Shown: piece by piece, positions 17,328 to 25,325 of the stretch
Numbering within the stretch: position 1 is the stretch's first letter
How the letters are laid out: every line of letters begins with the position of its first letter
Assembly (NCBI GenBank): GCA_020353055.1
Contig: CP070686.1
Span: 1,120,625 to 1,158,482 of the forward strand
Direction: 5' to 3'
DNA from: Caldifarciminota bacterium
GTDB lineage: Bacteria > Hydrothermota > Tepidihabitantia > SM23-42
Length of the DNA stretch: 37,858 nucleotides
Notes under the pieces: model-generated
Told to the model about the DNA's origin: nothing
The model's input: only the letters and a program-made list of their open reading frames with translations
The model's database searches: none
Translations under genes and position numbers: made by a program

Positions 17328-19412
17328 ATGTCACCAATATTCATGTTTGCGCCCTTGGGTTCACTTCTTTCCCTGCTATTTGCGTTATATCTGTCACGAA
17401 CAACGAAGCGCCATGACGAAGGTACTGACATGATGCGGCAGATCGCCCAAGCAGTGCGCGAAGGTGCCCGAGCGTATCTGAAAAGACAATACCGTGTCGT
17501 AGCCGTGATATTTGCGATAGTGTTCCTGATACTACTCGTGCTCTCCTTAAGTAAGATGCTTCCCACATTCGTGCCCTTCATGTTTCTTACCGGTGGATTC
17601 TACTCGGCACTCTCCGGGTTCATCGGCATGACCCAGGCGACCAATTCGTCAGCAAGAACCGCTAACGCGGCGCGGACGAGTTTAAACAGCGCGCTTCGCG
17701 TTGCATTCGCATCAGGCGGAGTAATGGGTTTTGTCGTCGTCGGATTGAGCCTTCTTGATCTCAGTTTCTGGTTCATTCTGCTCAACTGGATATATCGTAG
17801 TCTTCCGCTCGATAACCGGTTACTGGTGGTCACCCAGACAATAGTTGCATATGGCATGGGTGCTTCATTCCAGGCCCTTTTCGCACGTGTCGGCGGTGGG
17901 ATTTTCACCAAAGCTGCGGACGTCGGCGCGGATCTCGTTGGCAAGGTCGAAGCAAATATTCCTGAGGATGACCCGCGCAACCCGGCGACCATTGCCGACA
18001 ACGTCGGTGATAATGTCGGAGATGTAGCAGGCATGGGAGCTGATCTGTACGAATCCTACGTCGGCTCCATCGTCGCGGCAATGGCATTAGCCTTTGCTGC
18101 CGGTTTGGGACTGCGCGGTGTGGTCATTCCTTTGATCCTGGCGGCAGCTGGTGTCCTGTCTTCAGTAATCGGAACCTTTCTCGTCCGTACCCGAGAAGAA
18201 GCAAGTCAGCGTGCTTTGCTCTTTGCCATCAGAAAGGGTGTCTGGGCAGCCGGCATCCTGATGGCAATAATATCGGCATTCGTCATACACTATTTCCTGC
18301 CCGGACATTTCAATTTCTACTGGCCAGTGCTCGTCGGCCTGGCATGCGGGATCCTCATCGGGTATTCGACTGAATTCTTCACTTCTGACAACTATAAACC
18401 AACACGAGGCATCGCAGCCGCGGCCACGACCGGCCCGGCAACCGTCATACTCGAAGGTTTGAGTGTTGGAATGCTGTCGATCGTACCGCCGATCATCGTC
18501 GTAGCGATTGCCATAGCCGCTGCATTCTATTTGCCGGGCGGTGCGATGAATCCGGACCACGGCCTGTTCGGCGTAGCGATCGCCGCGGTCGGAATGCTTT
18601 CGACCCTGGGCATCACTCTCGCCACCGATGCCTACGGTCCGGTCGCGGATAATGCCGGCGGTAATGCACAAATGGCAGAATTACCAGAGGATGTGCGCTC
18701 AAAAACCGACGCCCTCGATGCAATCGGCAATACTACCGCGGCGACCGGAAAAGGATTCGCCATCGGTTCTGCAGCCCTCACCGTACTCGCACTCGTGGCC
18801 GCATACCGTAGTCAGATCGCACGCATCTTCCCAGCTCTCGATCTGCGCGTTGCCAACCCTCAGGTGATCATTGGGCTTTTCATCGGCGGCATGATGCCTT
18901 TTCTATTCTGCTCGCGTACGATAAAAGCAGTCGGTGAAACTGCAAGTAAGATCGTGATCGAAGTACGCCGCCAGTTCAAGGAAATAAAGGGTTTGCTGGA
19001 GGGCAAGGCGCGGCCGGATTACGCACAGGCGGTGCATCTCTGCACCGTGGCTGCACAGAAGGAAATGATCGTACCATCCCTGTTGGTTGTTACGGTACCG
19101 ATTGTGACCGGTATCCTCCTGGGGCCAAATGGCGTCATCGGACTGTTGGTGGGTGCACTCATTACCGGTTTCGCGGTCGCACTCATGATGGCAAATTCGG
19201 GCGGTGCGTGGGACAACGCAAAGAAGTTCATCGAGAAAGGTGAGTTGGGAGGCAAAGGTTCGGCAGAACATAAGGCTTCGGTCGTCGGCGACACCGTTGG
19301 TGACCCCTTCAAGGATACTGCCGGGCCCTCTCTCAATATACTAATAAAGCTGATGTCAACCGTATCTATTGTCTTTGCCGGTTTCATACTACGGTTCGCA
19401 ATCTTCAAATAG
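17328..19412 (+). CDS. hppA: K+-dependent membrane ion-translocating pyrophosphatase
   Basis: A 694-residue integral membrane pyrophosphatase with about sixteen hydrophobic segments. The PPi-Mg binding region is EDDPRNPATIADNVGDNVGD at about residues 213-232, and a second acidic cluster, with DAYGPVADNAGG, is near 430. The determinant of K+ dependence reads GNTTAATGKG (residues 467-476) with Ala471 where K+-independent enzymes have Lys. This places it in the K+-dependent group, which includes both H+ and Na+ pumps; the pumped ion cannot be decided by eye. A clear AGGAGG Shine-Dalgarno precedes ATG 17328. Operon: nadE, hppA, radC. It hydrolyses PPi at the cytoplasmic membrane and stores energy as an ion gradient. 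Confidence 0.96.
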   Translation: MSPIFMFAPLGSLLSLLFALYLSRTTKRHDEGTDMMRQIAQAVREGARAYLKRQYRVVAVIFAIVFLILLVLSLSKMLPTFVPFMFLTGGFYSALSGFIGMTQATNSSARTANAARTSLNSALRVAFASGGVMGFVVVGLSLLDLSFWFILLNWIYRSLPLDNRLLVVTQTIVAYGMGASFQALFARVGGGIFTKAADVGADLVGKVEANIPEDDPRNPATIADNVGDNVGDVAGMGADLYESYVGSIVAAMALAFAAGLGLRGVVIPLILAAAGVLSSVIGTFLVRTREEASQRALLFAIRKGVWAAGILMAIISAFVIHYFLPGHFNFYWPVLVGLACGILIGYSTEFFTSDNYKPTRGIAAAATTGPATVILEGLSVGMLSIVPPIIVVAIAIAAAFYLPGGAMNPDHGLFGVAIAAVGMLSTLGITLATDAYGPVADNAGGNAQMAELPEDVRSKTDALDAIGNTTAATGKGFAIGSAALTVLALVAAYRSQIARIFPALDLRVANPQVIIGLFIGGMMPFLFCSRTIKAVGETASKIVIEVRRQFKEIKGLLEGKARPDYAQAVHLCTVAAQKEMIVPSLLVVTVPIVTGILLGPNGVIGLLVGALITGFAVALMMANSGGAWDNAKKFIEKGELGGKGSAEHKASVVGDTVGDPFKDTAGPSLNILIKLMSTVSIVFAGFILRFAIFK

Positions 19413-20093
19413 GTGAAGATCAAGGACTGGCCGGCAAGCGACCGTCCCCGAGAAAAATTCTACGAAAAAGGATGTTACGGATTAACTGACACCGAGCTGC
19501 TGGCCATTGTCATCGGCAAGGGTGCAAGGAATAAAACAGCAGTAGACATAGCCAAGGAAATAATCATGAGAATCGGCAGTCTTAAGAAACTGAGTCAGAT
19601 TTCAGTCGGAGAGATCGAAAAATTGAACATCCCGGGATTAGGTCGCGCAAAGGCGATTTCGATGCTTGCTGCGCTCGAGATGGGGAGACGTTCACTCTCA
19701 AGCAAGAATAACAAGAGGATAAGGTTCAAGAATCCCGAAGATATCTACAATTACTACTACCCGCTCATTGGCGGGCTGAGGTATGAAGTCTTCAAGGTCG
19801 CCACGGTGGATGGACGAAATACATTCACGAGCGACCGCACTATCTCGAAGGGAATACTCGATGCAAGCCTCGTTCATCCACGTGAGGTATTTCAATTCGC
19901 AATAAATGAAAGTGCGAGCGCGATCTTTCTCATACACAACCATCCGAGCGGTATACTGAAGCCATCTGAAGATGATTTGAAAATCACCGAAAGGATCTGC
20001 CGGGCTGGTGAGATCATTGGCGTCAACGTAGTTGACCACGTAATAATATCCGAAGAAGGATACTATTCATTTTCCCAGCATCATTTACTATGA
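19413..20093 (+). CDS. radC: RadC/JAB domain (UPF0758) protein
   Basis: A 226-residue RadC-family protein. An N-terminal helix-hairpin-helix part (KLNIPGLGRAKAISML, about 69-84) is followed by the JAB/MPN+ metalloprotease-like core with HNHPSG (about 171-176) and a downstream Asp (SEDDLKIT). The beginning, WPASDRPREKFYEKG, is the family signature. Despite the name, a role in DNA repair is not firmly established for this family. GTG 19413 begins directly after the hppA stop (TAG 19410-19412) with no evident Shine-Dalgarno, so its translation probably depends on hppA. Confidence 0.93.
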   Translation: MKIKDWPASDRPREKFYEKGCYGLTDTELLAIVIGKGARNKTAVDIAKEIIMRIGSLKKLSQISVGEIEKLNIPGLGRAKAISMLAALEMGRRSLSSKNNKRIRFKNPEDIYNYYYPLIGGLRYEVFKVATVDGRNTFTSDRTISKGILDASLVHPREVFQFAINESASAIFLIHNHPSGILKPSEDDLKITERICRAGEIIGVNVVDHVIISEEGYYSFSQHHLL

Positions 20094-20161
20094 ATTCATC
20101 TCAGGTGAAAGAATCACTGTAATATTCTTAGCAGGAAAAGACCGACCCCTGTAATCCTGAG

Positions 20162-21133
20162 TCAGGTCGCCAGAACCTCTATTATCTTGATGAATGTTGG
20201 GTCGATCTTCTTCTTCTTCTCATAGGTCTCGGCAAACGGGGTATATACAATCTTCTGGTTTATCTCACCCACCATACAGCCGTATATTTCTTTCTTAACC
20301 GCCTCGACCGCGGCAAAACCCAGTTTGGAAGCCAGTATACGGTCATTTGCCGTTGGTGTCCCGCCACGCTGTATATAGCCTAACACTGCCACGCGGTAAT
20401 CCTCGTGAACCAAACACTTGATCTTCTCCGCGATCTCAAACGCATTGCCTGCCTCATCCCCCTCGGATACGATCACGATATTTGACTTCTTGCCCCGTTT
20501 TATGCTTTCGTTGATTTTCTTGGCCAACGCGTTGATGTCGGTCGGCGTCTCCGGGATCATCACATCCTCGGCGCCACCGGCAAGCCCAACCGCCAAACCA
20601 ATGAAACCCGACAGACGCCCCATAACCTCTATGAAGAAAAGCCTTTCAAGGGAAGCGGCGGTGTCTCTTATGCGATCGATCGCTTCGAGTGCATTGTTTA
20701 TCGCCGTATCAAAGCCAATCGTGTAATCAGTGCCGTAGAGGTCATTGTCTATCGTGCCTGGCAGGCCAAGAATATGCACACCGTGTTTCTCAGAGAATTC
20801 TTTTGCACCACGCATCGTTCCGTCTCCACCGATGACGACCAGTACGCTTATGTTGTGTTCATCCAGTACCTTCTTCGCTTTTTCCATGCCTTCATCGGTT
20901 TCAAAATCTTTGGAGCGCGCCGTACCCAATATCGTACCGCCTCGCTGTATTATATTGGCAACCGAACCGCGGTGGAATTTTTCGATTTCGTTCACGACCA
21001 GACCATTGTAGCCATCCCGAATTCCAACTACTCCAAATCCGTTGTGTAGCGCGGTGCGTACTACAGATCTTATTGCGGCATTCATTCCCGGAGCATCACC
21101 TCCGCTTGTAAGAACACCAATTTTAGCAGTCAT
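20162..21133 (-). CDS. pfkA: ATP-dependent 6-phosphofructokinase
   Basis: A 323-residue PfkA. Motifs in order: IGVLTSGGDAPGMNAAIR (1-20 region), VVIGGDGTMRGA with Gly at the position that distinguishes ATP users, and LPGTIDND with Gly rather than the Lys of PPi-dependent enzymes. Further are EVMGRLSGFIGL and LGYIQRGGTPTANDR. It phosphorylates fructose 6-phosphate in glycolysis. The ATG is 7 nt past a TTGACA-N16-TATAAT promoter, with no Shine-Dalgarno, so the transcript is probably leaderless. It converges on radC with a 68-nt gap where no clear terminator was found. Confidence 0.96.
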   Translation of the reverse strand: MTAKIGVLTSGGDAPGMNAAIRSVVRTALHNGFGVVGIRDGYNGLVVNEIEKFHRGSVANIIQRGGTILGTARSKDFETDEGMEKAKKVLDEHNISVLVVIGGDGTMRGAKEFSEKHGVHILGLPGTIDNDLYGTDYTIGFDTAINNALEAIDRIRDTAASLERLFFIEVMGRLSGFIGLAVGLAGGAEDVMIPETPTDINALAKKINESIKRGKKSNIVIVSEGDEAGNAFEIAEKIKCLVHEDYRVAVLGYIQRGGTPTANDRILASKLGFAAVEAVKKEIYGCMVGEINQKIVYTPFAETYEKKKKIDPTFIKIIEVLAT

Positions 21134-21140
21134 TGAAAAT

Positions 21141-21168
21141 ATTATAATAATTAATGCTATCGTGTCAA
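21141..21168 (-). promoter_or_regulatory. pfkA promoter, leaderless
   Basis: On the minus strand TTGACA (21163-21168) and TATAAT (21141-21146) are separated by 16 nt; the ATG follows after 7 nt. Confidence 0.8.
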
Positions 21169-21224
21169 CTTTTTACTTCAAATTATAGTGTCTCGCCAAG
21201 CGTTGAAAATACGTCAATTGGGGC

Positions 21225-21252
21225 TTGACAAACTGACAATTACGTGTAAAAT
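21225..21252 (+). promoter_or_regulatory. HU gene promoter
   Basis: TTGACA (21225-21230) and TAAAAT (21247-21252) are separated by 16 nt. The leader carries a strong Shine-Dalgarno, AAGGAGGTGA (21271-21280), 6 nt before the ATG. Confidence 0.78.
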
Positions 21253-21286
21253 ATTCACAATAATGAACGGAAGGAGGTGAATAATT

Positions 21287-21559
21287 ATGACGAAGGCTGA
21301 ATTGATCGAGAGGATGGCACAAAGAGCGAAGATTTCCAAACGTGCTGCTGGCATTGCTTTGAATACTTTTGTTGAAGCAACGACCAACGCCTTAAGAAGT
21401 GGTGATAAAGTAGCATTGGTGGGTTTTGGAACGTTCTCCGTTTCGAAGAGGAAGGCAAGGACTGCCCGTAATCCTCGTACTGGTGAGCCCATTGAAGTAC
21501 CGGCCAAGAGAGCGCCGAAATTCAAAGCAGGGCGCGACCTCAAAAATGCAGTTAAATAG
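21287..21559 (+). CDS. hup: HU-family DNA-binding protein
   Basis: A 90-residue HU/IHF protein of normal length. It starts MTKAELIERMAQRAKISKR and has the DNA-binding arm RKARTARNPRTGEPIEVPAK with the conserved Arg-Asn-Pro-x-Thr-Gly. It ends in FKAGRDLKNAVK, as HU does. HU bends and compacts DNA as a dimer. It is a single-gene unit with its own promoter, a consensus Shine-Dalgarno and an immediate intrinsic terminator, as expected for an abundant protein. Confidence 0.97.
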   Translation: MTKAELIERMAQRAKISKRAAGIALNTFVEATTNALRSGDKVALVGFGTFSVSKRKARTARNPRTGEPIEVPAKRAPKFKAGRDLKNAVK

Positions 21560-21572
21560 CGAGACAAATGTC

Positions 21573-21603
21573 AAAAAAGGGATGGTTTTGCCATCCCTTT
21601 TTT
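21573..21603 (+). terminator. Rho-independent terminator after HU
   Basis: A perfect 13-bp stem (AAAAAAGGGATGG, 21573-21585, with its complement at 21591-21603), a 5-nt loop and a terminal T tract. The A tract makes it potentially active in both directions, so it may also serve the convergent UbiA gene. Confidence 0.92.
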
Positions 21604-21648
21604 GTTGCGCAAATTACCGTATAAAGCGAGATTAGCCCTGAGTTCTAT

Positions 21649-22581
21649 TCAACCTTGAGCCAATGTTGGATAGGTCATCCCGAAGCGCCTTTTGTAATAA
21701 ATACGCATCGAAAATAGCACCGCTATTAGAATCACAAAATACATAGGATATAATAATGCCGTGATCACGGTGAAAACCAGACCCGGCAATCTGAACGATG
21801 CTATCGTCATCTTTCTGTGTATCCTATCCTTAAAGAGCACGTATGCCGCCGAATAGATAAACAAAGGCCAGGAGACGACGGCCGGAACGAGACAGATATA
21901 GTCATGTTGAATATAGGCGGCGGCAATCGCCCCGCCCATGATAAGTGTGGACACAAGACTTGAAACCTTCGCGCCCAAGAACACCCCGGTTGTCCATTCT
22001 CTGGCTTTTCGATCGCCTTCGATATCGACAACTGTCGTATTGATGAAAACCGCACCGATGCTGAGAAAATACGGCAGGAAGCGAATGAACATCGCCGGCT
22101 CAAACGGACTAAGTAACAACCATCCAATTGCGAAATTTATCATTCCATATCCCATACCATTGGCCAGTGTATCGAGAATCGGCTTGCCCTTCAACTTTAA
22201 TGGAGGTACTGAATACATAATGCCCATCAGGATAGAAAAAACGATGAATAGTAGAAAAAGCCGCCCAAACCACAAAGACACGACGACTGCGATGGTCCAG
22301 AGTATCACCATCTCGGTGTATGCCGCACGCCGGGTGACGAATCCGCCGGTTAGCAGGAAGAGCTTCTTGTTCATTCGGTCGGTTTCTATATCCATTATCT
22401 GATTAAGAATATAGACACCACCCATGACACAAGTGTAGACAAGAAGCCCCATTAGTATATGCGGCGTGAGTCCCCCCTGACGGCTCGCCAGATAGCTTCC
22501 GATCAGAAGGAAATTCCAGGATGGAATGAGAATCAGGGGTCTTAAAATGAAAAAAAAGTCAAAGGGATTGGATTTCGGCAC
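21649..22581 (-). CDS. UbiA-family prenyltransferase
   Basis: A 310-residue membrane protein with about eight to nine hydrophobic segments. The first aspartate-rich motif is NQIMDIETDRMNKK (Asn60, Asp64, Asp68). The second is VVDIEGDRKAREWTTG, and YSVPPLKLKGKPILDTL lies between them; these are UbiA hallmarks. The family transfers prenyl groups to an acceptor (quinone ring, heme, glycerol phosphate, sugar). The acceptor cannot be told here, and no quinone or lipid gene is adjacent. The start is GTG at 22579-22581, 4 nt after the rpmB stop, with no strong Shine-Dalgarno, so it probably reads through from rpmB. Confidence 0.87.
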   Translation of the reverse strand: MPKSNPFDFFFILRPLILIPSWNFLLIGSYLASRQGGLTPHILMGLLVYTCVMGGVYILNQIMDIETDRMNKKLFLLTGGFVTRRAAYTEMVILWTIAVVVSLWFGRLFLLFIVFSILMGIMYSVPPLKLKGKPILDTLANGMGYGMINFAIGWLLLSPFEPAMFIRFLPYFLSIGAVFINTTVVDIEGDRKAREWTTGVFLGAKVSSLVSTLIMGGAIAAAYIQHDYICLVPAVVSWPLFIYSAAYVLFKDRIHRKMTIASFRLPGLVFTVITALLYPMYFVILIAVLFSMRIYYKRRFGMTYPTLAQG

Positions 22582-22585
22582 TTGG

Positions 22586-22777
22586 TTACTTGATCTTTTT
22601 TACTTTGCCAGCATGCAGACATCTCGTGCAAACAAGTATTCTCTTTATCTCTCCGTCCATCTTTACCTTAACCCTCTGAAGGTTGATGCGGAACTTCCTT
22701 TTTGAGACGTTGTCTGCGTGGCTGACTTTTGAACCAACGCGTGCACTTCTTTCACAGATTGCGCATCTCCTCGCCAT
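22586..22777 (-). CDS. rpmB: 50S ribosomal protein L28
   Basis: A 63-residue L28. It begins MARRCAICERSARVGSKVSH and has a second pair near the C-terminus, VCTRCLHAGKV; the two CxxC pairs suggest the zinc-binding form of L28. KRKFRINLQRVKVKMDG is typical. A clear AAAGGAG Shine-Dalgarno and a TTGACT-N16-TATAAT promoter precede it. The UbiA gene follows within 4 nt. Confidence 0.96.
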   Translation of the reverse strand: MARRCAICERSARVGSKVSHADNVSKRKFRINLQRVKVKMDGEIKRILVCTRCLHAGKVKKIK

Positions 22778-22794
22778 ATTTCTCCTTTCGTTCT

Positions 22795-22822
22795 ATTATA
22801 CAAAAAAGGATGCTAAAGTCAA
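22795..22822 (-). promoter_or_regulatory. rpmB promoter
   Basis: On the minus strand TTGACT (22817-22822) and TATAAT (22795-22800) are separated by 16 nt, followed by a 17-nt stretch with AAAGGAG before the ATG. Confidence 0.8.
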
Positions 22823-22844
22823 CTGCTGGCAACAGGGCCGATGA

Positions 22845-22872
22845 TTGACACCATAATCAAATTTCGTATAAT
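22845..22872 (+). promoter_or_regulatory. Promoter of the YggS-like gene, leaderless
   Basis: TTGACA (22845-22850) and TATAAT (22867-22872) are separated by 16 nt. The ATG at 22878 lies 5 nt after the -10 box. It diverges from the rpmB promoter, with 22 nt between the two -35 boxes. Confidence 0.8.
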
Positions 22873-22877
22873 TCCTC

Positions 22878-23555
22878 ATGTCAATCAAGGACAACGTGGA
22901 TAAACTAAGAACGCAAATCGAAAGCGCAGCAACCAGAACAGAACGAAATCCTGACGAGATAACCATCGTTGCAGTCTCCAAGGAATTTCCGGTTGAGAGA
23001 ATTGAAGAAGCAATCGCATGCGGCATCAGGATAATCGGAGAAAACCGGGTTCAGGAGGCGGACCGCAAGTATTCGACAATAGGCGATAGAGTCGACTGGC
23101 ACATGGTTGGCCATTTGCAAACCAATAAAGTGAAAGAGGCGTTGAAAATTTTCGACATGATACAAAGTCTCGATTCTCTTCGGCTTGCTGAAGAGATCGA
23201 GAAACGAGCAGGAAAACCCATTGACTGTCTTATCGAAGTTAATACTTCGAAAGAACCTACCAAATTCGGCATTTCTCCAAACCAGGTCTTTGACTTCTAC
23301 GAGAACATCGCAAAATTCAAGAAGATCGATGTCCAGGGGCTGATGACGATCGGCCCTGGCTGGGCAATTGAAGATCCTGAGGCATCGAGGCCATGTTTCC
23401 GCATGCTGCGGGATCTCCGGGATGAAATGTCCCAAGAATTCGACCGGCCATTTTCCATTCTTTCAATGGGTATGACCGCGGATTTTGAGGTAGCGATCGC
23501 GGAAGGCTCAACAATGATTCGCGTGGGTACCGCGATATTCGGCCCAAGAAAGTAG
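22878..23555 (+). CDS. YggS/PLPBP-family pyridoxal phosphate homeostasis protein
   Basis: A 225-residue single-domain fold III PLP protein. The PLP lysine is Lys35 in IVAVSKEFP. Other family motifs are GENRVQEA, WHMVGHLQTNKVKEAL, LIEVNTSKEPTKFGI, GLMTIGP, and the C-terminal LSMGMTADFEVAIAEGSTMIRVGTAIFG in parts. It handles free PLP and influences amino acid and vitamin B6 balance, without a known catalytic activity. The transcript is predicted leaderless. The stop is 1 nt before the GTG of the next gene, so the pair is an operon. Confidence 0.94.
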   Translation: MSIKDNVDKLRTQIESAATRTERNPDEITIVAVSKEFPVERIEEAIACGIRIIGENRVQEADRKYSTIGDRVDWHMVGHLQTNKVKEALKIFDMIQSLDSLRLAEEIEKRAGKPIDCLIEVNTSKEPTKFGISPNQVFDFYENIAKFKKIDVQGLMTIGPGWAIEDPEASRPCFRMLRDLRDEMSQEFDRPFSILSMGMTADFEVAIAEGSTMIRVGTAIFGPRK

Positions 23556-23556
23556 C

Positions 23557-25044
23557 GTGTCACCCAAGAACACCACTCATCTGGATGATTTACGTAAACT
23601 GAATCTCTGGCGAAGATATCAGTCGACATTATCGTTGATTCTATGCCTGGCGGTCAGGCGAGTATTTCCAAAAGCACGACTGCGCATTGAACACTCAATG
23701 AGCGGTGGATTCTATTGCACGCTCAATCGTGTGTTCAGAACTGAAGGTATAAAGAAGATCGAATTTCAAATGAAGAAACTCATCAGGGAAGATCTACCGA
23801 TCCAACAAGCAGACTTCCCGGTGAAAAAGGCCGCCTATCTCTTTAATAACCTTAATCAACCGGACAAAGTCAGGTTACTACGGAATATTCGCAGACGACA
23901 CGTCACCTTGTTTTCGTTGCTCGACTATTACGACATGTACGCCATACCGCCCTTTGATACAACAAACAGCGCGCCGTTGTTTTTCTTGAAGAACTTTCCG
24001 CCGGGATTCATCATGGTCTTCCCCGCATGGTATGAAATCTCGAATCTACCTGCATTCAAATCGCAACCAAAGCTCGCACGGATATTCAACGAGTATGTGG
24101 AATGGGCGAGGATACTTGGAATTGAAGACCTCGGCCCGCTGAATGACATAATAAAGAACGGAAAAGGGCAAGAATTGATTAAGGTAGTAGAGGCGTTGCA
24201 CGAGAAGAAGATTGCCTATATTGCCGACCGCATAGTGAAAGAGAAGAGCAAGGTAGTCCTCATTGCCGGTCCAAGCAGTGCAGGTAAAACCACTTTCACA
24301 AAACGCCTGGCCATACAGCTCATTGTCAACGGCATGAAACCACTGACTATTTCAACCGACGATTATTTTTATCCTCACAGTAAAACTCCAAAGGACAAAT
24401 GGGGTGGGCTCGATTTCGAAACAATAGCGGCGGTTGACGCACCACTTCTCAATGAACATCTGTTAAAAATCATCAAGGGTAAGGAAATCCAGTCGCCAAA
24501 ATTCAATTTTGTCACAGGAAGACGCATCAAGGGACCGGTGATACGCCCGTCAGACTACAATGTAGTACTGCTGGAAGGCATACACTGCCTTAATGATGCA
24601 CTGACCTGCAAAATTTCAAAAGGGTTGAAATTCAAGATCTACGTTAGCGCGCTCACCCAGCTCAATATAGATGATCATAACCGTATCTCAACGACCGACA
24701 CACGCATGATACGAAGAATAGTACGCGACACCCATTTCCGTGGTTACCGAGTTCAGAATGTGCTGCGGCTCTGGAGCCGTGTACGTAGAGGCGAGGAACT
24801 GAATATCTATCCCTTTCAAGAAGAGGCTGATGAGATGTTCAATTCCGCACTCATATACGAACCCTGCGTGCTCAAGAGATTCTGCTTACCCATAATCATG
24901 CGCGTCAAGAAAGACAGCGCCGAATACGAAGAAGCAAGTCGATTGGCAGATTTCATGAATTTGTTCTATGATCTATCGGAAAGAGATGTACCTTTTAATT
25001 CAATCCTGCGTGAATTCATCGGCGGGAGTTCGTTCGTTTATTGA
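23557..25044 (+). CDS. Uridine kinase-like P-loop kinase with N-terminal ThrRS-like domain
   Basis: A 495-residue protein. The C-terminal half is a uridine kinase/phosphoribulokinase domain with Walker A GPSSAGKTTFTKRL from residue 238, then STDDYFYPHS, VLLEGIHCLND and a conserved RRIVRDTHFRG. The N-terminal ~220 residues look like the ThrRS second additional domain seen in long bacterial nucleoside kinases. The TGS part that such proteins normally have in front (about 60 residues) appears missing. The GTG start lies 1 nt after the upstream stop. The substrate, uridine or another nucleoside or sugar, is not certain. Confidence 0.85.
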   Translation: MSPKNTTHLDDLRKLNLWRRYQSTLSLILCLAVRRVFPKARLRIEHSMSGGFYCTLNRVFRTEGIKKIEFQMKKLIREDLPIQQADFPVKKAAYLFNNLNQPDKVRLLRNIRRRHVTLFSLLDYYDMYAIPPFDTTNSAPLFFLKNFPPGFIMVFPAWYEISNLPAFKSQPKLARIFNEYVEWARILGIEDLGPLNDIIKNGKGQELIKVVEALHEKKIAYIADRIVKEKSKVVLIAGPSSAGKTTFTKRLAIQLIVNGMKPLTISTDDYFYPHSKTPKDKWGGLDFETIAAVDAPLLNEHLLKIIKGKEIQSPKFNFVTGRRIKGPVIRPSDYNVVLLEGIHCLNDALTCKISKGLKFKIYVSALTQLNIDDHNRISTTDTRMIRRIVRDTHFRGYRVQNVLRLWSRVRRGEELNIYPFQEEADEMFNSALIYEPCVLKRFCLPIIMRVKKDSAEYEEASRLADFMNLFYDLSERDVPFNSILREFIGGSSFVY

Positions 25045-25111
25045 TGTGCAAATTGAAAAATATCGATAGATATTTAAGAGGTTACATTACTGTTTTCGGC
25101 TTGCCGCATTG

Positions 25112-25130
25112 GTGCACAATTATTGTGCAC
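25112..25130. repeat. Perfect 19-nt palindrome, operator-like
   Basis: GTGCACAAT and ATTGTGCAC flank a single central T. It lies about 55 nt upstream of a possible -35 box (25184), a position suited to a dimeric regulator; this is inference. Confidence 0.5.
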
Positions 25131-25183
25131 TCAGCACCGTATCAGTGCGTTTTTCCTCAATATATCTCGTAATTTCAAACCTT

Positions 25184-25211
25184 TTTACTGGCACGTATAT
25201 TGCTATATATA
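25184..25211 (+). promoter_or_regulatory. Possible promoter of the outer-membrane protein gene
   Basis: TTTACT (25184-25189) and TATATA (25206-25211) are separated by 16 nt, the spacing used elsewhere in the window. Both boxes deviate from consensus. Confidence 0.4.
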
Positions 25212-25260
25212 AAGACAATAATGTCTTTAGAAGACTTTACTGAGTTTGGTTTGTGAGTTT

Positions 25261-25297
25261 GCCGGTGGCCTGTTCCCATTCCAACCCGGCCACCGGC
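25261..25297 (+). promoter_or_regulatory. GC-rich hairpin in the 5' leader of the outer-membrane protein gene
   Basis: GCCGGTGGCC (25261-25270) pairs perfectly with GGCCACCGGC (25288-25297) across a 17-nt loop. No T tract follows, so it is not an ordinary terminator. AGGAGG (25316-25321) lies 18 nt downstream, so the hairpin could act on mRNA stability or translation. Confidence 0.5.
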
Positions 25298-25325
25298 ACT
25301 AAAAGTGAAATCTCAAGGAGGAATG

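Larger units (their letters stand above)
25045..25325. other. Intergenic region with four inverted repeats
   Basis: This 281-nt stretch has no gene. It holds four inverted repeats: AAATATC-4 nt-GATATTT (25058-25075), a perfect 19-nt palindrome (25112-25130), AAAGACA-4 nt-TGTCTTT (25211-25228) and a 10-bp GC-rich hairpin (25261-25297). A weaker promoter lies at 25184-25211. Confidence 0.6.

Noticed and set aside
18162-18671. A 169-codon minus-strand frame inside hppA
   Set aside because: hppA motifs are intact across the same stretch; the frame is an antisense shadow without a promoter or Shine-Dalgarno.
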